A DNA stretch of 64,000 nucleotides from Gentiana macrophylla. Its lineage: Eukaryota; Streptophyta; Magnoliopsida; Gentianales; Gentianaceae. Under the pieces are notes generated by a model, which was not told where the DNA came from, searched no databases, and worked only from the letters and a program-made list of their open reading frames with translations. This document shows, piece by piece, positions 43,790-57,300 of the stretch (the first letter of the stretch is position 1; each line of letters starts with the position of its first letter). A program made the position numbers and the translations under genes. The stretch lies in contig CM047813.1 of NCBI GenBank assembly GCA_026214975.1, forward strand, positions 28,094,797 through 28,158,796, given 5' to 3'.

Positions 43790-46150
43790 GTTTGGGCAAC
43801 AAGCACATCCAAAAGCTTTAAACATGTTGTAATTTGGGTTTGACTGGTAAAGACCCGCATATGAGGATATATGACCTAAGACTGGAGTTGGGAAGGTTAT
43901 TTATAAGAAGAACATATTGCTGAAACTTGTGCCACCAATATCTAAGACGCATTTTGGCTTGAGCAAGCATGTTACATGATTCCACAATATGTATATGCTT
44001 CCTCTCAGTCATTCCATGTTGACTATGAGCATGAGGTAAGGATGTCCAAACATAACCTTGATCCTTATAATATGACTCAAGGGATCTATACTCCCCCCAA
44101 TCATACTCAAAACATTTTACAGATGTACATAATTGATTTCAACCCTTTTATGAAATTGGTTAACAACAGTAAACACTTCAAACTTTTGTTTTTAGAGGAT
44201 ATATCTAAGAAAAACGAGTATGGTCATCAATAAAATGTACATAGTAGGTGTAACCCTCTGTAGATGTAATAGGAGCAACCCCCTCCCCCCATCTATGCAA
44301 ACAAGTTTAAAAATTGATTTGGCATGAGAATAAAATAAAGTATAAGGTAAAACATAAGCTTTTGCAAATTGGTAAGCCTCACAAAAAGGAAGATTTTCAT
44401 TGATAGAAACATTACAATCTTTAAGAACGAGACTAAGGATCTTTTTTTATGGATGGCCAAGTCACTTATGCTAAACATTAGGATTTTTGTTATAATCATC
44501 AGATTGGGCATTACATGACATTGGATCAGACCTAGACTCTAGAGACTCATCCATAGAAATAGGCTTTTGAGGAGAGGGTTTGGAAGAGATCCATTGATTA
44601 TCTCAGCAAGCTTGACCATCATGTAGAGACCATCCTTCAGAACTCCTATGAGTATGGTTTTCCCTAAGACATTGTCCTTCACGTAACAGGAAGAGCTAGA
44701 AAATTCAACAGTGATATCATTATCATTGGTTACTTTAGAAATACTCAAGTGGTTTTTTTTTCTTTTTTTTTTGTAATAGCAGGAACATGTAACAAGGAAT
44801 TTAAATTTAAAGGCGAGTCTGTGGTAGGTAATGTGATTTGTTCTCTATGGAAGATTCTAAGTTGCTCACCATTTCCATCAGCTAAAGTGTCCGCACAACC
44901 GTAGCCTGAACTCTTATGGATATTGTTGAGATCACTGGAGATGTGGTTTGTTGTTTCTCAATCCATGTACCATTGAAAGTCAACAATTGATTGAGGTGAG
45001 GCAACAAATGTGGAGATCTGTCTTGGTGTGTTTGAGGTGTTCTGATTGTTGAATAAGTTATCAAACCTATGCCTACATATTTAGGATGCGTGTCCACTCT
45101 TGCCACATAACTGACACACTACTCTGTTGTCAGAGTTGCATGTCCTACCAATTTCTCCACCTCTGAAACTTCCTCCGCCTCTTCCAGGATTCTGATTACA
45201 CACCCTAAATCCAGATAATGTTTGACTACGCCTAGCTGCATTTTGTGTTATTGCATTTGCCGGGGGTACCATGGACGAATTCTCAACGGAATCCAGAGGA
45301 TTGAATCTAGCAAAAGCCTCTCATGTGTAAGCAACTAAGACTGAACTTCTTGCCAGTTCATGCATCCCACTTTCATGGTTATATTCACTATTCCACACTC
45401 ATATTCCCTGTCCAAACCTACTACAACTACAAGGATCAGTTCAGACTTGGATATAAGGCATCCAACAACATTCAAATTATTTGAATATGATTTCATCGAT
45501 GCAAGATAATCTGATATGGTCTTAGTTCATTTCTGAGTTTTGTGATTGAGCTGAGGAGCCATCCCATGAATAGGCAATCCATGGATTGCCACTGCTGTAA
45601 TGCATGGTTTGGCTAAACATATTATCCATAACCAAGGGAGACCTCTGGAGGCCTAGGTTTGGTTCAAAGTAGAAAACCTTCAAGTTTGTATCCTCTGACT
45701 ATGGGTAGAACGGTGGATTTCCATAGCAGATAATTTTCAGGAGTTAATTTTACTATACACGCTTCAAGTGCCTAGCAAACGGAGGAAGAGTTGGGCTTCC
45801 AACTGGGAATGGAGATCTGAAAGTAGAGGTGTTAGGGTTTGAGATGTTCAACCCAGATGTGGGAAACATAAGAGAGATTAAGTTGGATGTGGGTGGAATC
45901 AGACTCCAAAATGTATACATATAGTAGGAAGAGAGAAAGGTAATGGTGGAAATCTGGTGATGGCCGGAGCTCCACCAAAAATGGTGGTGATCATAGCTGT
46001 TGTGTGAGCTCTTGTTGCCACAACCGTAACAACAATGGTGGAATCCGGAGCTAGGGAGGAGGAATAAGCCATTGGCATAGGTCTTTGGCTATGATACCAA
46101 GACACATTTTTAATAAAAGAACAAAATGCAGAAAAAGACTGAGCTGCCAT
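43790..46150 (-). pseudogene. Copia gag-protease-integrase remnant
   Basis: Reading from right to left on the minus strand, a primer-binding-like TTGGTATCATAGCC lies near 46085. Next come gag remnants and a zinc knuckle CQLCGKSGHAS-stop-IC near 45080-45120, with the CX2CX4HX4C spacing kept but a stop inside. A pre-integrase segment follows (FSSSSCYVKDNVLGKTI, with GVLKDGLY) near 44640-44720. The integrase part is ERKHIHIVESCNMLAQAKM and LLINNLPNSSL at 43870-44012. Many stops and frame changes are present. Reverse transcriptase, RNase H and the 3' LTR are missing. Confidence 0.82.
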
Positions 46151-46640
46151 TGTTGCGGCTTAAGCTCTGATAATTTCCATCACTCGAAATCTATCTTTTG
46201 TATATCGGATTACATCACTATAAAACATAACAAAATAACAAACTAGCCAAGGCAGCCACATCATGCATATTCTACACAAATGATACACCAAATGTAAGGC
46301 AGGGATGATCAGGTCCTCATGTAAGACTAGGATTTGATTAATTCCTTAACAAGGATAGAATACTACACTTGCATCAGTCCATAAGTTTTCGCATTAATTA
46401 ATTTCTGTTTTGTTATTTTCAATCAAGCGTTTTGATGTTTTTATGATGTGTTCATATTTAGTGCTAAAATTAAATAACATGCTAAAATCGAATATTTTAC
46501 AAACAAACATAAGAAGATTTTCGGTGTCTTGTAAATTTCTACATGTTGTTTAACTACACAAAAACCAAAGGATCTAATATTAAACCAATCAAAACTTTGA
46601 TCTGCCAAAAAAAAAAAAAAAAAAAAATCTGTAAATTTCG
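46151..46640. other. Spacer or LTR remnant between two Copia fragments
   Basis: It might contain the 5' LTR of the fragment to its left, but no second copy was found to define it. An A run lies at 46606-46627. Confidence 0.35.
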
Positions 46641-46648
46641 AATGCAGA

Positions 46649-47000
46649 TTAGCGACCCTTTTTATCTTGCAAAATTTGCATCTGTCTCAATTTAAAGTCA
46701 GATTCTTTCTTCATGGGCACACTTTTCTTAAATTTCCTCTTTTTCTTCTTTCCAATGTCATCTTTATTAGTCCGAGACACAATATGAACACTTTCAGGTG
46801 TCTCAAGCTGAAGTCTCTCTTCCTCTGACACACATATAATCAAACATTCATCATTTTTCTTTTGTGTGTTATAAGAGATGTTAATCGGCCCATACACTAA
46901 AGGAGGATGATTCATAACAAAATGCCCAAGGAACGACCCGATAAACCGAATCTCCAGATTGTTAAATTTTGCAGAAATGTCCCTCATTTCCGTAATGTGC
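46649..47000 (-). pseudogene. Second Copia gag fragment
   Basis: The frame contains LVYGPINISYNTQKKNDECL and then VSEEERLQLETPESVHIVS, followed by a Lys-rich stretch (KKKKRKFKKS). This is the typical end of the UBN2 Gag domain and the basic linker before the knuckle. It is a different copy from the one at 43790-46150. Confidence 0.72.
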
Positions 47001-47492
47001 TCATGCGCGCACGAAACGTTTACTTATCATGCACCATAAAGGCGATTTCTTCATTAGGATGCTCGCGCGCAACAAACTTTTCAGAACTTATATATGATCA
47101 ATGGCAGCCGAGTAAGCTTATGAGTTGCTTATGAATATGACCCAAGTAACATATGAATTGCTGCTCAGAAAAATCCACATGAATGAGATAGGGAGACAAC
47201 TACAGGAGCACGGGAGAGTATCACGAACCCTAACTCTATATACTTGATATACTTTCTTTAGGAAGGAATTCCACTTGATATACTTTCTTTAGGAAGGAAT
47301 TCATTCGCTGATGTGTTCAAATCTATTGAAGTTCTTTTTAGAGGGTAAAACATGTTTCTATTCTTGAAGCATTCTTACTTCTTTTTAAGCATCTTATTAT
47401 TGTGTTTTTGCTATGTTTGGTGTTTATCGTTTTGGAACTCTCCATTAACACCTCGGGTTCCATAGCCATAGAAAGTTGAATCTTTGTCTAGG
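47001..47492. other. Spacer with a short tandem duplication
   Basis: The words ACTTGATATACTTTCTTTAG, then GAAGGAATTC, occur twice in a row at about 47241-47302. A poorly kept gag-upstream sequence may lie at 47001-47230. Confidence 0.5.
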
Positions 47493-47495
47493 TAA

Positions 47496-47783
47496 GAGCA
47501 CTCTTATCAGATACTTTTAACGAATTCTCTATTTTACAGTTTTAAAAACATATTTTTCTAGTTTACAGAATCTATATCCAAGATGAGATACATCAGATAC
47601 TCTATTTTACATAATGGATTTGACATAAAGTAAAAGTTACAGAATCTGTAAGAATACGGTAGATGTAAATGAAATTTTACAGAATCTGTAGTTTACAGGA
47701 AAAAAATATAGTAACTACTTCTGTTGAAATCTCTAAAATACAGTTTTTAAAGGATTTACATTATCGATCTACTGCAAGTGCTC
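47496..47783. mobile_element. Tourist-like MITE (PIF/Harbinger type), TSD TAA
   Basis: The ends are GAGCACTCTTATCAGATAC and, on the other strand, GAGCACTTGCAGTAGATC. TAA lies at 47493-47495 and 47784-47786. The 288-bp interior is AT-rich with repeats of TTTACAGAATCTGTA-like words. The 94-codon minus frame that overlaps the right half is not a gene. Confidence 0.75.
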
Positions 47784-47786
47784 TAA

Positions 47787-49089
47787 TCATAGTAATGTGT
47801 AGAATAGAGATTGTCATATTCACGGTAGAGTGGGGGATGTTTGGTACATAGCAATCCCTTTTTGCTATTGCTATCTTCTCTTGTTCTATTTTCATTTTAT
47901 CATCATGCATTATTAGTTTTTGCACCTTCACCTTCATATTAGAGATGCGACTACCATTGGGGCGGACCTTTACCTTTAAATTGTCTACCATTTTCAGACC
48001 TAAAATAATAAATATTATCGAGAGCACCCGTAATTTATTTATCATATATATTTTAGTTCTACTTCAATTCCAGAGTTTTTTTAACTTAATTTTTTAAACA
48101 TCAACATAACATTTATTAAGGACTTATCTAACAAAACTTTAGATTTGCCAACAAGGACCTGATGATCACTTCCCACATCATCAACCAAAATTGCAGAAAT
48201 GAGAGACAATTTTTCCCCATCCAGGAAGTATCATTTCATTTCAACATAGGTAAAATGTGCACATACCTTGTTTTTTTTTTGGTGTGTGTCCCGAATGTCC
48301 AGATCGAATTCTCAACTTGAGCAAGTAACCCAATGAATTTGTTCACTGATTTCAAAATTTCTCTAAATCTAGAATTCAATGAGCGATCCGTGCGCTCGGT
48401 CTTTGAGTAATATCAATCCAAAATGATTTTCCCTTTTGATCGGCCGGTCTCTTTTCTTTGATCATACATACTCGTTTATATTGAGACAAGCTGAAATCAA
48501 AGCAATGCATGTCATCATCGACAGTAAAGTTACCATGTCTTTTTTAGTTTCTTTTGATCGTTGATATGTGTTTCTGATATGCTTGGTGATCGAGGATTCA
48601 TCACCATATATATAAGGCGTAACAGAGAAGCTTGCAGAAGAAGAGCAATGTGCGATGAATAGATGAATATTGATTTATATCACCTTCTAATCTATATCAT
48701 GGAACAACCGGTCATCATTAAGGTCCAGATCCATTTTCCAGAAAGATGGGGGATATCATCAAAAGAATGCATAAACGTCAAATTATCAATTAAAAGTTAA
48801 AAGAAAAATCAATCAAGATCCTTGATTCAAAATCAATTAAAAACACATCTCTACTCTTCTAAATAACCTAATTCTTCCTAGTATTAGTTAATCTATATAA
48901 AGTGCCTACTATTCTAAGAGTATCTAAAAACCCGAAAAATAATCAATTGATTTTTTTTTTTATGCTAATCGATTTTAATATTAACCATCATCAAATCAAA
49001 TTAAAATAAAACCATAATCATTATCATGATTATACTATGTTAAATTTTATTATGTTATTATAGCATATAGTTATACTTATGTATTATAT
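47787..49089. other. Spacer, no gene recognised
   Basis: AT-rich throughout, without coding or repeat pattern that I could support. Confidence 0.4.
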
Positions 49090-50040
49090 TACATTATTAT
49101 CATAACTATAATAAAGAGTCCGTCTCTTTCGCTCTCTAAATGTTTCCCTTCAATAGTGTTTCTCTCTGATTAATTTATTTCATCAAAGATAATAATCATT
49201 GCTAGATATTTATCGTCAATATGTTTCCATTAAATACAGTAACATCTCTTTTATTATAGTAATGATAGATAAAAAGTTGTTGATATAGATGAAAAATATG
49301 TTAATGATTGATCATTATCAAACTTAATTAATGTATTGATACACTATCCAACTTATAGAAATAGTAAGATACTAAAAGTGCCTACGTGTTTTGCGTAAGT
49401 GTTTCTCTTAAAAAATATTTTTCTCCAATAAATTTGTTTTTACTAAGTATAATGAATATTTTTAGATATTAAATAACATAAATAAAAATGATGTTTATAT
49501 AGATGAGAAATGTGATGATCATTATCAACTTAATGCATTAGTTCTTCAAAAAAACCCTTAATGCATTAGTCATTATCCCATTTATTGTTAATGAATACTT
49601 ATCTGTTTACACCCAAAGATCTACATAATGTCTCGACTCAACATCATATTATGGTTGGGAGTGTTTGTGTTTTTTTTCTAAATTTATTTCACAAATAAAA
49701 AACGTGGGGTGAACGATGTTGAGTGTATAAATCATATAGAGCTTTAGTGTAAACCTATGCGAGTGTGTTTCCCCTAAAAATAGTTTTTCTCCAATTAATT
49801 TGTTTCAATTAATATAATAACCATAGATTGATATTAAATAACATAGATAATTAGTGTGTTGATCTAGATGGATAATGTATTAGTCATTATCAACTTTTAT
49901 AAATAGAAAAATAATATATGTGCGATTGTGTTTCTTCTATATATATATATTTTTTAAAATGTTTATCCTTAATAAATTTTCTCATTAAATATAACACACG
50001 GTCAAATATTAGTAAATGACATTGATTAAAGGTGTGGGAA
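49090..50040. repeat. Degenerate tandem array (about four to five units)
   Basis: Segments starting near 49155, 49400, 49768 and 49930 share GTGTTTCTC, a T-rich TTTTCTCCAAT, AATTTGTTT, TATAATAA, ATATTAAATAACATA and GTATTAGTCATTATCAAC-like words. Spacing varies from about 160 to 370 bp. It may be the variable interior of the Helitron that ends at 53215, or an old satellite. Confidence 0.55.
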
Positions 50041-50139
50041 TGGAGATAAGATGAAGATGTGTCTCTCAAAAAGAAAAAGAAAAAAACATTGTGCTCATGA
50101 GTGTTGTTAGATGAGTTATATCTTCTTGTGCTAGATAAC

Positions 50140-50765
50140 CTTTTAAGGCTATGTATTCGCCCCCAAAATAAGTATAATTTTAATCGTAGTATCAGAAATT
50201 TTGAACAAGAGCCTTAAAACGCATAAGAACACCAACCACACCATATTTACGAATAAATAAATAGAACCATGTATCCCTCATAAAATTATCAACAAAATTA
50301 TTTAATACTTCAAACCATCACACGATACAATTGGGGATGTCCAAATGTTAGTGAAAATAATCTCCGGGGATATGAAACACATAAAATAGAAGTAGCAAAA
50401 GAAAGTTTGTGACTTTTATTCTCTAAACAAGAAAAACAATAGGAAGAAGCAATTGTGGTGACAACTTCTAGATCATTTTGGCAAAGAATAGCTTGAGGAA
50501 TAAGAGTAGCTGGGTGACAAAGACGATGATGTCAAGCACTTTTTGATGTTTTATTCACTGCGAAAAGCTAGAAGATGGGGGGAGTTTGTCCATTCATACA
50601 ATCCATTTTTAATTGATCATGGCATCATAAGAGTACTGGTCTGAAAATCCTTCAAATAAATTTTGAGAGTAAGAATTCAATAGAAACATTATGGGCTTGA
50701 CAAAGCTGAGAAATAGATAATAAATTACAAGACATGATGGGAACAAAACGAACATTGACATGGGT
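50140..50765 (-). pseudogene. Copia pre-integrase and integrase fragment
   Basis: On the minus strand, VPIMSCNLLSISQLCQAHNV at about 50680-50740 is the pre-integrase 'V-P-x-x-x-x-N-L-L-S-I-S-Q-L-C' block. RYTWFYLF with decayed neighbours near 50270 is the integrase 'S-R-Y-T-W-F-Y' block. Stops interrupt both. It continues the protease fragment at 51655-51921, with a foreign segment in between. Confidence 0.75.
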
Positions 50766-51650
50766 GAGATCAGTCACCGTACATGTGACACTTATTAGGC
50801 CTCACATAGAGTGATAAAGGTCATACCAGCATCTAGGACGACATGGGCACAACTTGATATTGGGCCTCAACTAGCAACATCTATCTTTAGTACAACGTAG
50901 GCCACCCTTATATCATCAACCGACATGATGCATTCCATCCTCTGTCTGACATGATGCATGTCCCCTTCTGTCCCTTATAGCCGGCCAGACGCAAGACATT
51001 CACGGTTTTTTACTACCGACGTTGTGCAGGTCACCTCGGACATTTATGCTCAATACAACACAGTTCATCCTCAACCTCATACAATGGTTATATTCTCTTC
51101 AATGAGCATTCCAGACTTCACGCAGACATTACTCCACGATAGTAACTGCTATAATGATGGCTTTGAAATTTATGTTCTGTTATAGCGTGAGCCATAACTG
51201 CTCCATAACATGCTTCATTACATCAATACATGGTAAACTCCATTGACCGTAACTTCAATGCATCATAATTCACTTCCCGCGATGAAGAGTTACATAAAAG
51301 ATCATCATCCTCAATTACAAGGTATTCACATATACGCTTGCTATACATACCCACGTACTATCTTAATAGAAATTCTTCCATTCAAATATTGACTTGAGCG
51401 ACGGAATGTCCCCCCAAAGGCAAGTTTCAGGACCCCTCACGCTTTTGTGTATTTTGTAGGCCCACTCTCAAATCCACTTGAAAAGTTATTTGGATCATCA
51501 CTCGGAGGTTCATTTACACAAATATCAACTCATTTGTAACCCATATGACTTCAGATATCGTCAAACATTAGACCTTAGTCTGGATGCATATGGAAGTCAA
51601 CAACTTCGCCATAATATAATGTTAATATAGTGGCTGCCCCTCTCACGAGA
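50766..51650. mobile_element. Insertion of about 0.88 kb in the Copia protease/integrase junction
   Basis: The Copia reading breaks off at about 51655 and resumes at about 50760, so the segment between is a later insertion. It is non-coding and begins near TGTGACACTTATTAGGCC. It may be a solo LTR or another short element. Clear terminal repeats or target duplications were not found. Confidence 0.5.
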
Positions 51651-51654
51651 AACT

Positions 51655-52490
51655 TCAATGTAAATAAGTTGAAGGCATAGAGAGAAAAATAGAACCTATG
51701 TGTGTGATGAAAATATTATTTCTATCACCAACCATTATGTCTTCAGAGCTAGAATAAGGCGTGTGTAATGCCAAATCACTGAGATGAGTGGTAACATGAT
51801 CCGTTGCACCACTATCAAGAAGCCATGGACAAGATGAGGGCTGGACATATTGAGATTTTTTTAAGAGGTTGAAAATGGTAAGAACTACACCATTCCTCTG
51901 AATGTCCTTTGCACTTTGCACACTGGAATTACCAAAGTAAGGTTTTTAGGGCGAAACTAGCAAACTACATCAGAGAAAGTGTTTTGTGCATGTTCTTAAG
52001 AATTAAGAATAGTAAGACATGGAAACGAACCAGCGCTGGGAGAGGGATGTCATACAGCCGAATGAGTGGTAGCAAGGCCAGAAAAGGTGACCGGTTGCAT
52101 CTTAGACGGAAGAGTCTAATAATTAATTAGCTTTTCATGGAGCTCTTCAAAATCAATAGGGGTGTCGACTAATTCATCAGCTTTAGTTTTCACAACATTA
52201 AGATAATTAGAAATTGTTTGAGAACCTTTTTGCATAGATTTGAGGTACTGTTTAATTTATTTTATTCGGCCATGGGAGGGCTTTGCATATGTATCATATA
52301 AAGTAGTCCATTCCTCACGAGAAGTCTTTGCTTGAGTGATAAACATAATGATATTTTGAGAAAGATTAGAAATAAAGGCATTTAAGATGAGTTGATCACG
52401 TCTAATCCAAAGATTTTATGACAGATAAAATTGAGGATGGAGAGTAGTTCCATGCTGCGTAATTCATCTGTTAAATAGGAATGCATTTAT
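51655..52490 (-). pseudogene. Copia gag and protease fragment
   Basis: PWLLDSGATDHVTTHLSDLA at about 51800-51850 contains the aspartic protease D-S-G-A motif. At 52140-52470 gag blocks can be read: AKTSREEWTTLYDTYAKPSH and YLKSMQKGSQTISNYLNVVK. Stops and a gap at the zinc knuckle show that it is dead. Confidence 0.8.
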
Positions 52491-53185
52491 TATGCATGGG
52501 AATATGTTTGATTGGTATGCATGGTTTCGGCAACTTCCCCATTTAAATAAGAGCAATGAAAGTATAGCTTAGAAAATAATTGAATGATATGGTTATAATG
52601 ACTAAAATATATCTCTAACCAATTACAACCTACAGTAAAATTTTATATATGGTTTTATCATTCTTCCTATCATACTAATTAAATTGAATCTTAGATACTC
52701 ACATCAAATATTTATAATATACTGATCATTATCTAAAATATTACTTTGTTTAACAACTGTTACTTTACAATTACTAAAGTATATTAATAGCTAATATAGA
52801 ATAAATATATAAGTTTATATATACATGAAATCCGCATGCCATACTTATTGATGCAATTATCAAAATGAGTTGTTTAGAGTAAGAACTTCGCAAAAGTTGA
52901 TTTTTTTTTTGTAAATGTCCATAGTTTACTAGATAATTGTGAAAAACATATTCTCAATTAAATACACAGATTCGTAAATTCAGAATGCTATTATATTTAA
53001 AAGGGTGATAAATGTAACGAGCACATACATTTATAAATTCAAATACTAAGAAAAAATACATAAGATCATTTTGTATAATTATTGATACTAGAATATTTAT
53101 ATTTTATGTGAAATAAATACTTAATAAGTTATGTAATGATTAATATTGTTATTTATAGAATTTTAGATGTTTCAATTGACTAAAA
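52491..53185. other. AT-rich spacer, probably Helitron interior
   Basis: No coding. It leads directly into the Helitron-like terminus at 53186-53215, so part of it is expected to belong to that element. Confidence 0.4.
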
Positions 53186-53215
53186 CACGTGCATCCGCAC
53201 GTGCATTTTTACTAG
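53186..53215 (+). mobile_element. Helitron 3' terminus (element extends to the left)
   Basis: CACGTGC-ATCC-GCACGTG is followed by eight bases and CTAG, with T next. The hairpin arms are identical to those of the minus-strand terminus at 30298-30326, so both belong to one family. The 5' end was not located. Confidence 0.72.
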
Positions 53216-53386
53216 TCCCAATAAAAGAGAAGGTTTTCATCTTGTTTTCGGTTCTCCTTCATTTTCTCTTAATCTTCTCTTACTTTTCCTATGTTTCCCG
53301 CTTGCTGTTGTTCTTTCAGTCGATCTTCTTCGGTATCCTCGACTCTTGTTCTCCTCAAGTCCGCTGGGCTTGTGTGATACCCCGTA

Positions 53387-54355
53387 TCTCTGTAGAGGGT
53401 ATACAAATCTTTTTACGATTTTGTATGTGTCCTGATATTATAATGGGTTATGTTTTAATAAATTAAATAGAGTCAAGGTAATTGTTAAATGGTATTTACG
53501 ATATTTTAACGGTGTAACTTTTAGTAAGGGCAAAACGGGAATTTTATCAACCTTTATACATACCCACCATTTTCCCAAAACCCTTCCATTCTCATTGTCC
53601 AAATATCCTGCAGCCTTGAGAAAGAAAAAGAGGGAAAATAAAAGAAAGAAAAGAGAGAAAAGAAAAGAGAAGAGAGAAAGAGAGAAAAAGAGAGATTTCC
53701 ACTTTCCGGGCAATCCGAGCATCGGAATCACAAACTATTTGCACCAAAACATTCGCCTATAAAATAAAATAAATTCTACTTTATACGCAAGCTTCTACTA
53801 CGTCGTATCGAGTTAAGCAAAACGGAAGAAAAAGACTCGGGTAATTTTTTCCCCAAACATCCAAGAATAGAAACTCAAACTAAAGATAAAAATGTAACAT
53901 TTATTACATTGAAGAAAACCAAACGAATCCAAACGTACGAAAACCTCCAAACGTAAACTAAAAGGAATTACAAAGTTTTCAAAGAAACTTCAAGCCTAAA
54001 ATATAAATAAAACAAGAATAAATAAACTCTTCAACTTCGGCGTCCTTAAACGTCGTCATCAAAGTCTTCCTCGAAATCCTGCTCAACATGTTCATCTTCT
54101 TTCCCACAAACACATAGAAAAACAATGCATTTGAGGTAAGTACAAAGTACTTGATAAGAGGTAGAAGCTACAAAAAAAATGAAAGTTTATAATTAAAAGA
54201 TTATCTTTATGAGACCAACTCAATCTAGGGTTCATTTCATGTCTATCGACACGTGATTGAAGCATATTTGGTTGAGATTTTATCGCTTTTCGATGTCATT
54301 TCTAGGGAGATATACGCTTTTCCGGGGTGTTTGGTGTTGTTTTGCAAGATTGACA
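53387..54355. repeat. Long-LTR fragments
   Basis: TGTGATACCCCGTATCTC at 53387 looks like the start of a long gypsy LTR (plus). From about 53760 to 54250 the minus strand matches the end of the LTR at 344-2625: GTCGTATCGAG near 53800, AAGTACAAAGTACTT near 54135-54155, and TTATCTTTATGAGACCAACT near 54202. Purine-rich low complexity lies at 53615-53695. The two orientations suggest nested or rearranged pieces. Confidence 0.5.
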
Positions 54356-54363
54356 ATGATAAT

Positions 54364-57300
54364 CAAGGAAGGAGCCAGGATTTTTTTTCTGGGTGGGCTA
54401 AACTAAATAGTTTGGTAACGAAATCTTATGAAGCAAAAAATGAAGTCTAGAATTCAGCAAAAAAATCACTTAGAGCCCTTAAAACAGAATCATCAAACAG
54501 AATCATCAAAGGGACATTCATTTTATACGAACGATAATCCTAAAACAACAAAATAGAACTTGGATGACTCGCTAGACACGTCTTTCAACTTGATTCTTTT
54601 TAAAGTGCCAATATAGCTAAATACACCAAATCACTTAAGTTGCACCCTACGAGCCTTCTGAGAATTGAATGTATCAATAACGGAATCAACATCGACATTT
54701 TGAGAGAATTCCCTTTCAATATAAACTATCAGGGAATCTGCAAGAAACTCTACATCCATCTTATTACGGTGAGCGGATTTAACATGTTTCATTGCTGAAA
54801 AAGCCATTTTTGTGGTTGCTATTGAGACTGGAAGAGTTAGAATAAGACGAATCAACCTCTCAATCAAAAAGTATATTTGAGATCTATTTGTCTCAACTAA
54901 TTTCTGGCACAAATCTGAAAGAGTGGATATTCCTTGAAACTTTTGTTGTTGAATGATATCATACTCATAATGTGCCAATTGCGATCTAAGTAAATGCATA
55001 TCTTGGCGAGTGAAGTCGTTGGGATAAATTTTTTCTGCTAGGGTGCATATATTCTCAATGTTGAAAGATTTGAAATCATCTTTTGGATCCAAAGAGGAAC
55101 TTAGTCTGAGGAGCTCTACTGCTTCGTCACTGAATCTGCTATTTAACTCCTGCAATTGAAAATCTATTGCATTGTTAAATATGTCAAAATGGTAGTGATG
55201 CTCAACTGTGATATTGTCTCTTTGTTGACATGAACGACCAGTAGCATCTTTGTGACAATCACTCATATTCGGAACATGAATATCATATTTTGTGCAAACT
55301 TCTTTCACATTCTCCATCAACGGATCAAAACCTTCAGCCCTTAACAAGCCGAGAAGATCTTTGGTAGATGACACAAGATCCATGGCATTCAAGATGTCGA
55401 TATTTTTTTGTTGCAAGGCTTTAAAAAGCAAATCAGTTATTCCCGTGATTTTATGCATAGTATACAAGATAAAGATAAATTCAAATGATCTCATCACTCT
55501 CAAAGCACCGGTTGCTTCTCCACATGCAGAATTAGACGATCCACTGTCAACAATGTTATGAAGTGTCATAAGAGTAGATTTGTACATATCTATCAAATCA
55601 CAAATCGAATCAAAGTGTGAACTCCACCGAGTCGCTCCAGCGCGGTGTAATGTGCCAATTTGGTTGGCCCCTCTACCAGTTTCATGCTCACCAATAGTTA
55701 TAGAATCTGCAATCTCATTAGCTTGATTAGATTGAAACTCACTATGACGTTTGGGAGAAGAATTAACAAGATTCACAATAGTTGTCAATTTACAAAAGAA
55801 TAACCAAATAGAAGAATCATTCTCAGCAGCTGCAACTAGTTCCATTTGTAAATGGTGTGCAAAACAATGAATATAATAAGCAGATGGGCAATCTCTAAGA
55901 AAGAGCGCTTGCAACCCATCCCACGCGCAACACATGTTGCTAGCACCATCATAGCCTTGGCCCCGCAAGTCAGTAACATTTAGATTGGATCTAATAAGAG
56001 CATCACATATCTTCTTTTTAAGATTTGATGCAGTTGTATCTCTAACATGTATAATATCAAAGAAGCGCTCCCGCACAAAACCATATGAATCCACAAATCT
56101 CAAAACAATAGCCATTTGTTCTTTATTAGACAAATCTTTGGCTTTATCAACCAAGCAACAAAACTTAGCATCCCCAATTTCCTTACGAATATTTTCTCTT
56201 ACTTTCTTAGCAAGAATATTTAGAACCTCTTTTTGAATCATGGGTGAGGTGAACTTTGCATTTCCAGGGGCATTTTCTAGGACAACTGAGCCAATATCCG
56301 GTCTCAACTTTCCCAAATGCTTTATCATTTCTAGAAATTTGCCTTGGTTTAGTGAATGCATAGACTCATCGTTACCTCTTAAAGCACAACCTTGCAAAGT
56401 AAGCCACTTAACACACTCAACTGTTGTTCCAAGCCGTAGCCGGTTCTTTTGAATTTCCTCCTGACTTTGTGCATTAATTACCCTATCAATATGTCCGTGT
56501 ACATTCTTTAACGCATTAACTGAATCACAGAATTATTGTGTGGTGAATTGGGCCGCCCTCATGTTTCAAGAAGCAACAATTATGACCATCACCAACCCTC
56601 TTCCAATTGGTAAATCCATCAACAATAAATGCACGATGCCGCGTTGGATGCACATAAAAAAATGAAGCATGGAAAGCAAAACGCAGCATTCTTTGAAGGA
56701 GAATACTCCAACCATGAGAATTTTTTGAACCAATGGTATCGAAAGCTGTGATTTTGATTTCCAAATTTAGTCATAGGATATTGTGGAAGATGTGGTTGAT
56801 GTGGACCCATTTCGATATAAGCTCTCCTAATCTCATCTCGCTTATTGATAGGATGTTCCCATATTGGAATACGAAGCCCAGGATCCCTTTGAAGATTCAA
56901 TTCGACGGGGATATAGTTACTTTCAACTCTTTGAAACTTAGAAGGATGAGAGTTTGAACTAGGAGGAATTTCTTCACTATGAACTGAAGCAACACCAATT
57001 GAAGGAGAAGATGCTTCTCTGTGTGATGTGTCGACTTTTCTAATGAATGAGAAAATTGTCTTTTCTTTTTTTCGTTCTTCACGTGCCATTATAGTGTGTA
57101 CCCTAGTGTATAAAATGAATCATTATTACATGATTTCCATAAAATATAAATAAAACAACCATTGACTTTGAGAAATCAACCGGTGGTCGTCACAAATCAC
57201 CGTTTCAAGTCCCCTTAGCAAGTAGCATACAACAATGTTTTTTTTTGTTGTTAAGGAAATTAAGGAAGTAAATATTCTATCCAAAAAAAGCCCTTACACT

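Noticed and set aside
47761..48045. 94-codon minus-strand gene
   Set aside because: Overlaps the right end of a MITE with clear terminal repeats and duplication; no known domain.
50766..51650. Solo LTR with defined ends
   Set aside because: TG...CA ends can be proposed but no 5-bp duplication matches, so only an insertion of unknown type is claimed.
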